Positions 19,853-28,374 of a DNA stretch of 30,405 bases are shown in pieces; position 1 is the first letter of the stretch, and each line of letters begins with the position of its first letter. The stretch spans positions 1 to 30,405 of the forward strand of contig JALLBK010000111.1 in assembly GCA_036940085.1 (NCBI GenBank). Reading direction: 5' to 3'. Source of the stretch: Discostella pseudostelligera. Its lineage: Eukaryota; Bacillariophyta; Thalassiosirophyceae; Thalassiosirales; Thalassiosiraceae. The translations under genes and the position numbers were made by a program. A model generated the notes under the pieces. That model was given only the letters and a program-made list of their open reading frames with translations. It was not told the origin of the DNA and searched no databases.

Positions 19853-20089
19853 ATGAATTGGACTAAAGTATTTCAACAAGACATCATTCCGACTATTCTC
19901 AACGCTGGAGCATTAAAGTTCCGAGTACTTGCAGTAAGGAAAGCGCGAAAGACTAGAAGGAAGGATAAGTCGTTCACTTCATGGCGGGACAAAATTAATG
20001 GCACTACGGATCACCAACGCAGCAACATTCAGCGGGATCATTGCATCGTAAATGATGACGATGAATATCCACGGGAGTTTGGATTTTAA
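19853..20089 (+). CDS. Small hypothetical protein, 78 residues
   Basis: An ATG-started frame opens MNWTKVFQQDIIPTILNAG, has a very basic middle (RKARKTRRKDK) and an acidic end (NDDDEYPREFGF). I do not recognise it. In its favour, the TAA (20087-20089) interlocks with the minus-strand TAA of the RB gene (20086-20088), a compact convergent arrangement. The upstream gap to CFAP97 (240 bp) could hold a promoter. It could also be part of a spliced gene or a chance frame. Confidence 0.35.
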   Translation: MNWTKVFQQDIIPTILNAGALKFRVLAVRKARKTRRKDKSFTSWRDKINGTTDHQRSNIQRDHCIVNDDDEYPREFGF

Positions 20090-22454
20090 TGTCGACGTTC
20101 AGCTCTCATGCAAATATATTCGCGTCTGAAATATCGCCGCAAATGCTTGACACTAGCCAAAAATAGATCATTGTAGAGTGTGATAATATCGCCGTTCTGA
20201 TTGTCGTGACCACAATTCTTGATGCGGTGGAGGATGTGTACGATATATCTAAACCATGATCGTCTCTATTCATTTCAGTGTATGCTCTGCAATCTTCTGA
20301 AAGGTAGCATGATTGCCCACCGTTGCATACAGGCAACAGAACATGAGCTGGTCGGGATGTCGATTGAAGAACACTTCAGTTCGATCACGAAGAACCCTTT
20401 TGAAAATCTCCAAAGTCTTCACCGCCAGGGAAGATGAGTGCAGTTCAAGCAAATGACATATAGTTGACACACAAAGCTTGATAATATCGACGAGGTTCTG
20501 TAGCAGAAAGTTAACTACAGTCTGCTCCCTACTTTGTTCTTTCGTTCCATTTGCTTCGCGATCATCGAAGGTACACGTTAGACACCATGCAGCTGGATTC
20601 TTCCTGAGTCGGATGACCATGCCAAGATAGGAGGATTCGAAATTATTGTTGCTCTTCATCCAAACCATGGACAGAATCATTTCCTGCAATCGACGGAGAT
20701 CTTCTTTTACATACGAAGGCAGAGCAAGTGATCGTTTCATTTCCACCGACCCACCATTAGACTCCAAACCACCAATGAACAGTCCCAGAAGCTTGTAAAA
20801 ATCTGCCGGACATTCACTTATGTCTTCGATGACAAAGTTCTGCGCACCTAGATTCTTCGCCAACTGAAGACAGTAGTATTACAGCGAGAACAGTGAGCTA
20901 TGGAATCGTGGTTTATTGTGAACCATCGATGGCGATGTGCGAATAATCGATTCCAAAGCGAAGTAGTAGAGCTGAAGAACTGCGCCGGGGGTAGTGTCGT
21001 CATATCGAACAATGTATTCTCCGTCCGAAATTTGAGAGGAATCTGGGTCTCGAGCCAAAACTCTCATGAAATAATTCAACACTGGTAATATAAGTCCATC
21101 CCAAACTCCTATTGTGCCATGCTCGTCATTGCCTCCATAGGGATTTGATTCAAATTGAGCAAGAAGTTTCCTCTCTGATAAGTATAGACGAAACAGGTCA
21201 TGCATGACNATAGGGATTTGATTCAAATTGAGCAAGAAGTTTCCTCTCTGATAAGTATAGACGAAACAGGTCATGCATGACGTCAATAGAAATACTGCCT
21301 TTCGTCATGACAGGAATAGGGAAAATACGCGTTGATAGATGCGTGTACTTGTTCTGCCATTGTCCGTTGAAATTTTCCATCCAGAAAGTTCAAGTTGTGT
21401 TGGCGCAATTTATGAGAACTGATGTACGAAAGGAGTTGATTCGCGGTGATGCATTCGTTTGCGAACTGCCGTAATTCTTATTGAGCACCTCAAGCGCCGA
21501 CGATGCAATTTTCTGAGCCCTCTCGATTACGTCCTTAGGATGAACCGGGGAGGTGTTGTCTGTTAGTGATAGCCTCAATTCTGACGTAGCTTGCAACATG
21601 GATCTTTTCAATTGACCTCGAAGTCTAGTACCAAATGAACTTTCATGCGCATCATTAAGCCGTGAAGGTAGAGTGTTGCTCAAAGCTGTTGCAGATTCAG
21701 CTCCTGCTGAACGTCGCGGATCATTACCCTCACACTCAACACGCCGCCGTTTGCCAATAAGTGGTGCTGAGATGATCAGCGCCATAAATGCTGCTATTAC
21801 AAGGTCAATAGACGCTGCGGCATGGAGGATTCGATCATTCCGCGTTTGGAGTGCAGATTGCTTTGCCGATTGCGAAAATGCCCAAGCAAGCTCTTTGGCT
21901 ACCTGCCGCTCCCGATAGATGCGCTCCTCATTCGTATTCTATTATGATCGTCATGACAGTACGATTTGATATGGTTGGAGTCTGTGAGGACTGATTGCAA
22001 TCCACGAGAAGACTCCCGCTGCTCCCAACTTCTTCGAGTTCACTGGAAATCGGAGAATGACTCTCCGAACTGAAGAAGGGAGTGTCCGCAACAGTATCGT
22101 TCAGAGTTGAAGACCATATATATTCAAAATCCGAAAAATCCTCGAGACACCGTACGATATTGGAACGCATGTGATTAAACGTATAGAAGAACAACGAGCG
22201 GAGTGATTCTGTATCCATCCCAATTGATGAATTTGACAATTCTTTTGCATCATTTGCTGTATCAGATTTGGCAAAATGATACTCCAAAAATATCAAATCA
22301 TAATAGCCGAAGTGGGCGTAGATTCCTTGTATTTATCCAATCTTAGGAGGTAAAAACAATACTCGCTTCCTTGATCCAATGTAAATCGACGCGGGGGTGC
22401 TGCTGCTGCTGCTGCAGTAGACGAGGCGCTGATATCGCCCAGTTTCAATTGAGA
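20086..22454 (-). pseudogene. RBR: Retinoblastoma-family pocket protein, frame broken several times
   Basis: RB proteins bind E2F/DP and LxCxE partners to restrain the cell cycle. Pocket B is clear: NFLLQNLVDIIKLCVSTICH, then RVLRDRTEVFFNRHPDQLMF, CCLYATV, ATFQKIAEH, and the last helix NGDIITLYNDLFLASVKHL. The LxCxE-cleft Tyr (CCLY) and Tyr-Asn (LYND) positions are kept. Pocket A is also recognisable: LQLYYFALESII, FHSSLFSL, FVIEDISECPADFYKLLGLF. The frame is interrupted by shifts near 22290 and 21925, a TGA near 21384, the N-flanked duplication (21137-21281), a TAA near 20880 and a shift near 20255. A GTGGAT...AATAG intron of 67 nt could explain 21925 and GTTCTC...GGCAG the TGA; I found no convincing intron for the others. 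The alternatives are a pseudogene, sequencing errors near a contig end, or unusual introns. The 5' end is unresolved; a Cys-containing minus frame at about 22498-22648 might be an upstream exon. Family identity is near certain, integrity is not. Confidence 0.8.
21137..21281. repeat. 72-bp perfect direct duplication around one N (assembly overlap)
   Basis: Bases 21137-21208 and 21210-21281 are identical, separated by a single N at 21209. A perfect repeat meeting at an N is the signature of two contig ends that overlap but were not merged. The two minus-strand frames entering the duplicate from either side encode the same residues (MHDLFRLYLSERKLLAQFES), and deleting one copy plus the N joins them into a single pocket-protein frame. 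Confidence 0.92.
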
Positions 22455-23093
22455 CTGGAACGAGCAAAATTGAGCACCAACCCATAAAGCCCATCTCTAT
22501 GGGGCCATTCCACCATTCCGTTCTCCGACGTCGACGATCGCACAATCAAAGGACTGTGGCATATGAGGACCTTCAACTTCAAAATCGATACTAGTACCGC
22601 AGCGACAACATTGTTTGGGATCGCGCTCCTGGTCGTTGTCCTGCCTTCCTCATTTCTAACAAGTTGAGTATTCTAGTGAATGCAACCTTGTCTATCGACT
22701 CTTGGAGCTGAAACAAAGCGCAAATATTCATATTGGCAGCGGCGGGGGATGTGGCGGCGGCATGCAGCCATGGCCATGGTCAAGGTGTGTGGCTGTGGCC
22801 GGCTGGCTGCTGGCTGTTGCGTTCGCGACGGCGAGCGCGCCATATCTTCATTCGAGCGCGCCCTTCCTTCACTCACCTTTCATCCGTTATCGTACAATAT
22901 TCATTTGTCCGGAAAAATGAATACGATATCCGCCGCTTCATTCACCGCCGCCCGCCACTCTCCGCTCTCCGCCTATCTAGATATCGTACGCCTCGATATC
23001 GATATATTGTACTTTACTCCATCCGCCTCCGCTCCCCCGCCTCGCCTCATCATCCTCATCTCCTCCAAGAGGTGGCATCGCGCGGTGTTCACC
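22455..23093. other. Region between RB gene and membrane-protein gene
   Basis: On the minus strand, about 22498-22648, an open stretch after a GGCAG acceptor-like site reads QCCRCGTSIDFEVEGPHMPQ-like sequence and ends at TAG; it may be an exon of the RB gene or of another gene. On the plus strand an open frame from 22680 leads into the membrane-protein gene but is compositionally simple. A (GCT)5 microsatellite lies just inside the RB gene near 22400. GCGCGCC words lie near 22839 and 22857, and a GCCATGGCCATGG palindrome at about 22768. Confidence 0.4.
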
Positions 23094-23846
23094 ATGGCGG
23101 AAACCAACAACTTGAAGCAAAGGCGCGGCAAAAAGAGCAGCCCACCACCGGAAGCATCTGCCTCGACTACCTCCGAGGTGAATGCAAGCCAACCCCCGGC
23201 AGCCCCCCTCGAACAGCTTCGAAGCGCAGAGGAGAGACTAATCGTTGCTCGTGAACGAACCGTGGACCTACACGCGGCATGGAGAGGGCAGCTCTTTAGG
23301 CTCAGTTTGCTCGTCGTGTTCGTTGCCATGTATCAACTGCAAACTTCTATCGCAGCATGTATACGCGAGATCAAAGACCATGATACGAAGGCAGCGACCG
23401 TTACGGGGGTTGAAGCAATGCAGCTTATTTTTGGTGACTCTTTTTCTGAGCTGCTCGGGGTAATCATTTCTTCGCTCCTGGCATACTTCCTAGCCATCAG
23501 TAGTAGCTCTACCTCTGCACAGGCGGACTTGAACGCATGGCCATACATGGTTTCTAGTGCCTTGACTCCAGTTTGCCTTGGATTTTTCTTCAATTCGAGG
23601 TCGATGGGATGTCTCGGAGAGGAGGAGACGCTGAAAATTTCTGATACCGTGGATGACGATAGACGACATCAATTCCCAGCAGTTGTGATATATCACACCA
23701 TCGTCACTTTTGCATTCTGGTTCATGAAGAGTGGAATGCAACAATGTGAGGATAATGTGAAGCTGTGTACTCAATCGATTCAGGATATTGAGAAAATGAG
23801 TAAGACAACCAGGTCCAAGTCAACGAACGGAGGAAAGAAGAAATAA
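23094..23846 (+). CDS. Predicted four-helix membrane protein, unknown function
   Basis: 250 residues from the ATG in ACCATGGCG at 23094; an in-frame upstream extension to 22680 exists but is low-complexity and probably leader. The N terminus is basic and Pro/Ser-rich (1-40) and is followed by a short amphipathic helix (LEQLRSAEERLIVARERTVDLH). Hydrophobic segments lie at about 68-90, 117-136, 149-167 and 195-212. The tail is hydrophilic and Lys-rich, ending NGGKKK. I do not recognise the family. The lysine-rich end might suggest retention in the early secretory pathway, but it lacks a canonical KKxx. Its stop is 28 bp from the convergent F-box gene. Confidence 0.7.
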   Translation: MAETNNLKQRRGKKSSPPPEASASTTSEVNASQPPAAPLEQLRSAEERLIVARERTVDLHAAWRGQLFRLSLLVVFVAMYQLQTSIAACIREIKDHDTKAATVTGVEAMQLIFGDSFSELLGVIISSLLAYFLAISSSSTSAQADLNAWPYMVSSALTPVCLGFFFNSRSMGCLGEEETLKISDTVDDDRRHQFPAVVIYHTIVTFAFWFMKSGMQQCEDNVKLCTQSIQDIEKMSKTTRSKSTNGGKKK

Positions 23847-23873
23847 CAAAAAATCCAGCAGTTACCCGTTTCA

Positions 23874-26111
23874 TTAATTTACAATTTGTTTCAAATTATG
23901 TTCATTCATACAATGAAAAGGAATAACAAGCTGTCGGGTGGTTCCATCAATAGAAATTAGGAGTTGGATCCTTTTCGATCGATTGCGGAATTTGCTAATG
24001 GTTGAACACCCCTTGGCATGGATGTGCACTGATAGTACGACCGACTCAAACAAACGCAATCGGCATATATCTCGGTTCAGTAGTTTGTCATCTTCCCTAG
24101 GGCTACCGGGCGACGTGGATGCTCCGCTTCCATAAATGCACAATGCCCGACTTTTGAATCGATGATCGCCATGAATCTCAAGCATCTTCTCACCCGTCCG
24201 TCGAGTGGAGGCATCCACGGCAAATTGTTGATTGGGAATTACAATATTCCCCTTGGAATATCCCGTGTTTTGCACAAGCAACCGTAGCTCCACCACAGGC
24301 AACGGTTCATAATATTGTTTCGCCTTCCCATTCAGAATTTTTGCTTGCATGACGCTTCGAGATGTTTCGCCATTGCTTCGATCCACGAGAGAGGCCCAAC
24401 AGTTGACTAACCCATCCGACGTTGAGCCTCCTAAGAATATTGCGCCTTCCATTGGGCAGTTAGGTTTGACATTCTTCACGGCCATGTGACGATACAGTTT
24501 CAAAGTAACGCTATTCTCATCCTCATTGGTAAACTTCGACATCACTCCATCTTCCTCACCATCCTCCCATTTTCGTACTGTAGCCGCGCCGTAGCGCTTG
24601 ATGCACAAATTGAACCAAAGATAATTGTTCTGAAATATATTCTGTGACCTCCATCCCTTTGAGACGCAGAGGCATTGGCACAAGGACGACGGATCAAGGA
24701 AGGAGGCAATATTTTGGAGAAGACTGGGAGTTCCAACTGTATTGTGAATCGCATTGCATCGTTGTTGTTCTTTCAAGGCCATGGCTCTACAAAGCTGGGC
24801 TTCGGCAATCGCTGCGAAATTTGCATCGTCCGGAGGATCTATCTTTTGTTTCTTCGCTGCGTGAGTTGATTGATCAGCACCAATGCCACCATTTTGTTGG
24901 GAACGTACACCAACGCCTAATTTTTGCGGAGAACATGATTGAGCCGAAGACGATGAACCATTCTCCGCAATCATAATGTCTCTCCTTGCAATACTTCGCA
25001 GCTGAGCTACCTCCCGCATAAGACCCTCACACTGGGCATTGAGACTATTAATGATCGATGCTGATAATCCAACAAAACTCGGCCTATCCCACTTTTTGGC
25101 AGATGCAGCCTGCTGTATTGTCAAATCCATCAACGTTGCCAATGGATGTTGGGGTAGAGTATTTGGAGTGGTCGATCCAGCAGGCGGAGTTACATGTGGA
25201 TTTCTACAATTAGTCGTCTTCACAACGTAATCGAATCGCATCTTAGACTGCGATCCGGCCAAATCAATCGCCAAGGCCAGTTCATCCATAGACTGGTTCA
25301 ATTTGACGCGTGCATCCTTGGCACGTTGCTTTTTGCGTTCGTACTGAGGACCTGACTGATTGGGTGATTGGGCATTGGATTCGAATGCTACAGACATATA
25401 ACTAGTGGTGCTCATTGACGGTTGCAAAGGTTTAGGCGCTGTTTTTCCTAGAATGGGATACGTCTTGGCAAGATACGTTGGAGGTGCTGGCACTGATGGA
25501 ACTGTATGATTCTCCCCGAAACCAAACTGGGATCGTTGCACAGTGGCGTATCTAATGGATGCATTGGTTTTGGAATGCGCCGCCGCATGCAAAGAGGCGT
25601 ATTGGGAAGTAAAGGGCTGTCCTCCCGGCGGCCTGGCTACGGCCTTGTTGGGTAACGGATGTGGTGGTATCAGTGGAGGACTATCTGGTGCTCGTGAAGT
25701 ATATGATGTTAAAGGATTTGAAACAGGAGTTGGCGTTGGCTGATATGACAGTGAATTGGCAGCTAGTCGAGGCAACAATCCAGGTGAAGACACACCCGCT
25801 GGCGTTGGGACCGAGGCAGTCGCAATCTGAGGCAATTCAGCCTGTGTTGTTGCTGTACCTGTATGTTGGCAATCTGTTTTGCCATTCGATGAAGTAGCCG
25901 TCTCTATTGGAGTCGACGATGTCACGTTTAACATTGGCCGCGCCAATACTGCCGCAGCTGGTTCTGATGGCTTAATCTCTTGACTTTTCGGTGGAAGCGT
26001 TGGTCTCTTCAATGCCGGAATCGGTAGTGGATTCGCTCTATTGTATGGAAGCAACCTTGTTTTGCTTGAGTGTAGCCTAGTTGGACTTTGCGAACCAACA
26101 TTATTCGACAT
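23874..26111 (-). CDS. F-box-like protein, 745 residues
   Basis: The F-box lies at about residues 458-510: LLQNIASFLDPSSLCQCLCVSKGWR, then NNYLWFNLCIKRYG. This helix-rich pattern docks SKP1 in SCF ubiquitin ligases. The first 450 residues are Pro/Ser/Thr/Gln-rich and probably disordered, apart from a possible coiled coil near AKDARVKLNQSMDELALAIDL. The C-terminal 200 residues look folded (GAIFLGGSTSDGLVNCWASLVDRS and a beta-rich region around PVVELRLLVQNTGYSKGNIVIP) and could be the substrate-binding part; I do not recognise that fold. The frame is open upstream of the ATG back to 26177. A second ORF ends 5 nt before this ATG, so the true N terminus may lie further upstream. Confidence 0.65.
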   Translation of the reverse strand: MSNNVGSQSPTRLHSSKTRLLPYNRANPLPIPALKRPTLPPKSQEIKPSEPAAAVLARPMLNVTSSTPIETATSSNGKTDCQHTGTATTQAELPQIATASVPTPAGVSSPGLLPRLAANSLSYQPTPTPVSNPLTSYTSRAPDSPPLIPPHPLPNKAVARPPGGQPFTSQYASLHAAAHSKTNASIRYATVQRSQFGFGENHTVPSVPAPPTYLAKTYPILGKTAPKPLQPSMSTTSYMSVAFESNAQSPNQSGPQYERKKQRAKDARVKLNQSMDELALAIDLAGSQSKMRFDYVVKTTNCRNPHVTPPAGSTTPNTLPQHPLATLMDLTIQQAASAKKWDRPSFVGLSASIINSLNAQCEGLMREVAQLRSIARRDIMIAENGSSSSAQSCSPQKLGVGVRSQQNGGIGADQSTHAAKKQKIDPPDDANFAAIAEAQLCRAMALKEQQRCNAIHNTVGTPSLLQNIASFLDPSSLCQCLCVSKGWRSQNIFQNNYLWFNLCIKRYGAATVRKWEDGEEDGVMSKFTNEDENSVTLKLYRHMAVKNVKPNCPMEGAIFLGGSTSDGLVNCWASLVDRSNGETSRSVMQAKILNGKAKQYYEPLPVVELRLLVQNTGYSKGNIVIPNQQFAVDASTRRTGEKMLEIHGDHRFKSRALCIYGSGASTSPGSPREDDKLLNRDICRLRLFESVVLSVHIHAKGCSTISKFRNRSKRIQLLISIDGTTRQLVIPFHCMNEHNLKQIVN

Positions 26112-26116
26112 ATCTT

Positions 26117-26680
26117 CTAAAGACGTAGAAATGTGGCAGCGTCGAGGTGTTGCTCGTCCGTCATGTGTGGATCAGTCTGGCCCATCAGTTTCGATGTGGG
26201 CGATAATGGGCAGGTAGTACCGTTGTCGCTACCGATGAACGAGAAACGTTGATGTGGCGAAGCCCCTCGTCTTGCGGTGCTCATTGTCGACCTCCGCCCT
26301 CGCGGTGCAGGCACATGCCACGAAGTATTGGATCTATCGACCGGAAGGTTGAAGGTGGGCAGCTTTGCATTTTCTTGCAATTCCATGTGAACTGCGTTTG
26401 TTATGAAATGATTATTGGATGATGATATAATATTGGACTCTGTGAACGAGAATAAATTATTGTCCGTTGACGCGGTAGAAGAAGAAGTAGTAGTTGTATC
26501 AAGGATTCGTGCCCATGCGATAGGTGATGACGGCAAAGCAGTTGTACATGCCGATGCCGCGGAGTTGCCATCACCATCACCCGAGAGTAGGAGCTCTTCA
26601 ATACCATCGAGAGATACAAGATCATGCGCGATCCGCGGGCTGAGGAAGAGTGAAGGGGAAAGGGGAGCTTCGTCTACCAT
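26117..26680 (-). CDS. ORF directly upstream of F-box gene, possibly its 5' part
   Basis: 187 residues from an ATG in GCCATGGTA at 26680. The sequence is Ser/Thr-rich (LSPSLFLSPRIAHDLVSLDG, DTTTTSSSTASTD) with short motifs such as FSFIG and CPLSPTSKLMG; no domain is recognised. Its TAG (26117-26119) sits 5 nt before the F-box ATG in another frame. Because the F-box frame is open on this side from 26177, one indel or a small intron between 26177 and 26117 would fuse the two. Four E2F-type sites lie 153-235 bp upstream, so this ATG is likely the promoter-proximal start. Alternatives are a bicistronic mRNA or an uORF. Confidence 0.45.
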   Translation of the reverse strand: MVDEAPLSPSLFLSPRIAHDLVSLDGIEELLLSGDGDGNSAASACTTALPSSPIAWARILDTTTTSSSTASTDNNLFSFTESNIISSSNNHFITNAVHMELQENAKLPTFNLPVDRSNTSWHVPAPRGRRSTMSTARRGASPHQRFSFIGSDNGTTCPLSPTSKLMGQTDPHMTDEQHLDAATFLRL

Positions 26681-26832
26681 GGCGTTGCTCAGTCTGCTTG
26701 ATTATCTCTTGTGGAGTACTCCTAGGTAGTACTACTGGGATTCTGATCTGGCTTGGCACTTGGCAAAAAGCAAAAAGGCGATGGGCGATGCTGACGGCAC
26801 GGAAGCCGCTGCCGCCATTTTCATGATATGGA

Positions 26833-26915
26833 TTTGGCGGGAAATGTGTGGACTTTCCCGCCAAAAAAGAGAGCGAAGATTTGGCGGGAAGCTGCGCGAG
26901 GCGAGCTTTCCCGCC
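26833..26915. promoter_or_regulatory. Cluster of four E2F-type sites in alternating orientation
   Basis: TTTGGCGGGAAA (26833-26844, plus), TTTCCCGCCAAA (26854-26865, minus), TTTGGCGGGAA (26880-26890, plus) and TTTCCCGCC (26907-26915, minus). Two are full 12-bp matches to the E2F consensus. The cluster sits between the F-box transcription unit (minus) and a candidate small gene (plus, ATG 26985), as expected of a bidirectional E2F-controlled promoter. Confidence 0.65.
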
Positions 26916-26984
26916 ACCATCGCATTGAATTGAAAGCTATTGAAAGCAAGTGTACCATTCGATTAGGGAGATTCTACCATTGCC

Positions 26985-27283
26985 ATGCCTGCTATTCGGC
27001 TCTACGCACAGTCGTTCAACTGGAAGAGGTAAATCGTAAATCGGCATGCCATGCACGGCATTAGAATCGAAGTAGATTGGTTATCTTAACAGGATTGGGT
27101 CTGAGGCTTCGCGAGTGCCACGCACAGATATTGCATCAACACGGAACAGTGAGTAGGGCTGTCTAACCCTCGATGAGCCTACTTTGTTGTGTATTACACA
27201 CTGAACTTTACTCCCCACCCCCTTTCTTCTGCCGACCAGCTGAACATATCAATCCTCAAAGTAAATGTAAGCAACTATTCTAG
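26985..27283 (+). CDS. Candidate small spliced gene, 47 residues
   Basis: From an ATG in TTGCCATGCC at 26985, exons 26985-27028, 27093-27148 and 27240-27283 are joined by introns GTAAAT...CAG (64 nt) and GTGAGT...CAG (91 nt). Phases agree, and the product reads MPAIRLYAQSFNWKRIGSEA... ending SKCKQLF. I recognise no family. Support comes from consistent splice signals and from a strong E2F-type cluster 70-150 bp upstream. The last exon overlaps the 3' end of UNC-50 on the other strand by 35 bp. A GTAAAT inside the last exon (27261) could be another donor, giving a longer protein. It may also be a non-coding spliced transcript. Confidence 0.4.
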
Positions 27284-28374
27284 ATGCATTCCACCCCAGG
27301 CCAAATGGATATCCAACGAAATTGAAGACGTATATTGCTATTATTGCCGCTATCGGAAATAGAAATACTTCCGTATTTGTGAGGAATGGAAGCGCTATAG
27401 GGGTGTCCGACAATTGGCAAATGTCGTGAGCAAGCACTCTCGAATAAGCACATCGATGCATGAAAAGTATAAACTCTCACCTCTGTAACCTAAATGAGTA
27501 ATATAGAAATACCACCCAAATGATACAGCAAATAAAGTATTTGAAACCCCCAACGAAAGGAGAGATGTTCCCAAGACGACCGGCAACAGGAAGAATTGGA
27601 CACCATCTGAAAGATCGCGCGTCCAGCAACATAGTAAGCAGATGAAGACAGAGGAATGAATGATAAGTGTGATGAAGAAAAGCATCCGTAAGATATCATG
27701 AAATTTCACCAAGCAACGAAATTAGTTCTCAACAGAAAATAAGCGACGAAAAGCAAAACGAACTCACATAGAAGTACAAACAGCGGTACGAATGCATTGC
27801 AATGGATATCAAATGCATACAACCACTCCACATCCTGCCGTACATGATTCGCACTCCTATCCGTGATCATCAAATGTTGATTAGCAATCAATCTCCCAAC
27901 ACTTGCCACAACTACCCCGAATCCCAACCAATGAATTAATATGCTTTTCGCAACAAAGCCCAAAATAGCCGAGAAGGAGGCTATACGGAATGCAAATCCA
28001 TACGCAATACTGAAAGCAATCAGCATGATAATTTGCAGAAAGCAAAAAGCAGGATCATCCCGTGCCCAATGATTCTTCGTCTGTTTGCGATAATATGCCA
28101 TTTTATAAACCCTTTGCGGATAGAACGATAATAGTGTGCGCATTTGATCGACGGCACTTTGATGATCCATTTGCTGCATGTCTAACATACGCGTCAGATA
28201 TTGTTGGGGTGTGAGTGTCGAGGTTAAATTCTGGGCGGAGGAGGTGTCGGAAATGTACGGAAGAGTGGAGGAGCTTCCGCCACCGGCCCTACCGCGTCCT
28301 CGCGAGGACGATGTTGTGGAAGTGGAGGGTCGGGACTGTACGGGCATTTTGGAGTTGTTGTCAGCGGCGGACAT
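27249..28374 (-). CDS. UNC50: UNC-50 family Golgi membrane protein, three exons
   Basis: Minus-strand exons are 28374-27768, 27606-27481 and 27394-27249 (introns GTGAGT...CAG and GTGAGA...TAG, phase 1 at both), 292 residues. The family motif YRKQTKNHWARDDPAF lies at about 95-110. It is followed by helices with DVEWLYAFDIHCNAFVPLFVLL, and after splicing SNTLFAVSFGWYFYITHLGY and LPFLTNTEVFLFP. UNC-50/GMH1 proteins are multi-pass Golgi/ER proteins; in nematodes UNC-50 is needed for surface delivery of a nicotinic receptor class, and in yeast GMH1 interacts with an Arf-GEF. Unspliced, the first frame runs on to a stop after LRTNFVAW, but family alignment favours the donor at 27767. An in-frame TTG precedes ATG 28374. 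The N-terminal 60 residues are Ser/Gly-rich. Confidence 0.9.

Noticed and set aside
19853..20089. Orotate phosphoribosyltransferase start (NAGALKF resemblance)
   Set aside because: The match stops after about seven residues and the rest of the frame is unrelated.
20220..20325. 82-nt GTATGC...TTTAG intron in the RB pocket B
   Set aside because: Phase and donor are good, but removal would delete ATFQKIAEH, which aligns with the conserved pocket-B helix.
21914..21936. 19-nt GT-AG segment that would bridge the frame change in the RB gene
   Set aside because: GTCATG...AATAG fits the phase, but 19 nt is far below normal intron size here (all others are 64 nt or more); a 67-nt alternative also fits.
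22680..23093. N-terminal extension of the four-helix membrane protein
   Set aside because: Low-complexity Arg/Ser/Pro-rich reading through promoter-like sequence; the ATG at 23094 has better context and begins the hydrophilic head.
26828..27064. 78-codon plus-strand frame
   Set aside because: It reads straight through the four E2F-type sites and across a good splice donor at 27029, so it is a chance frame.
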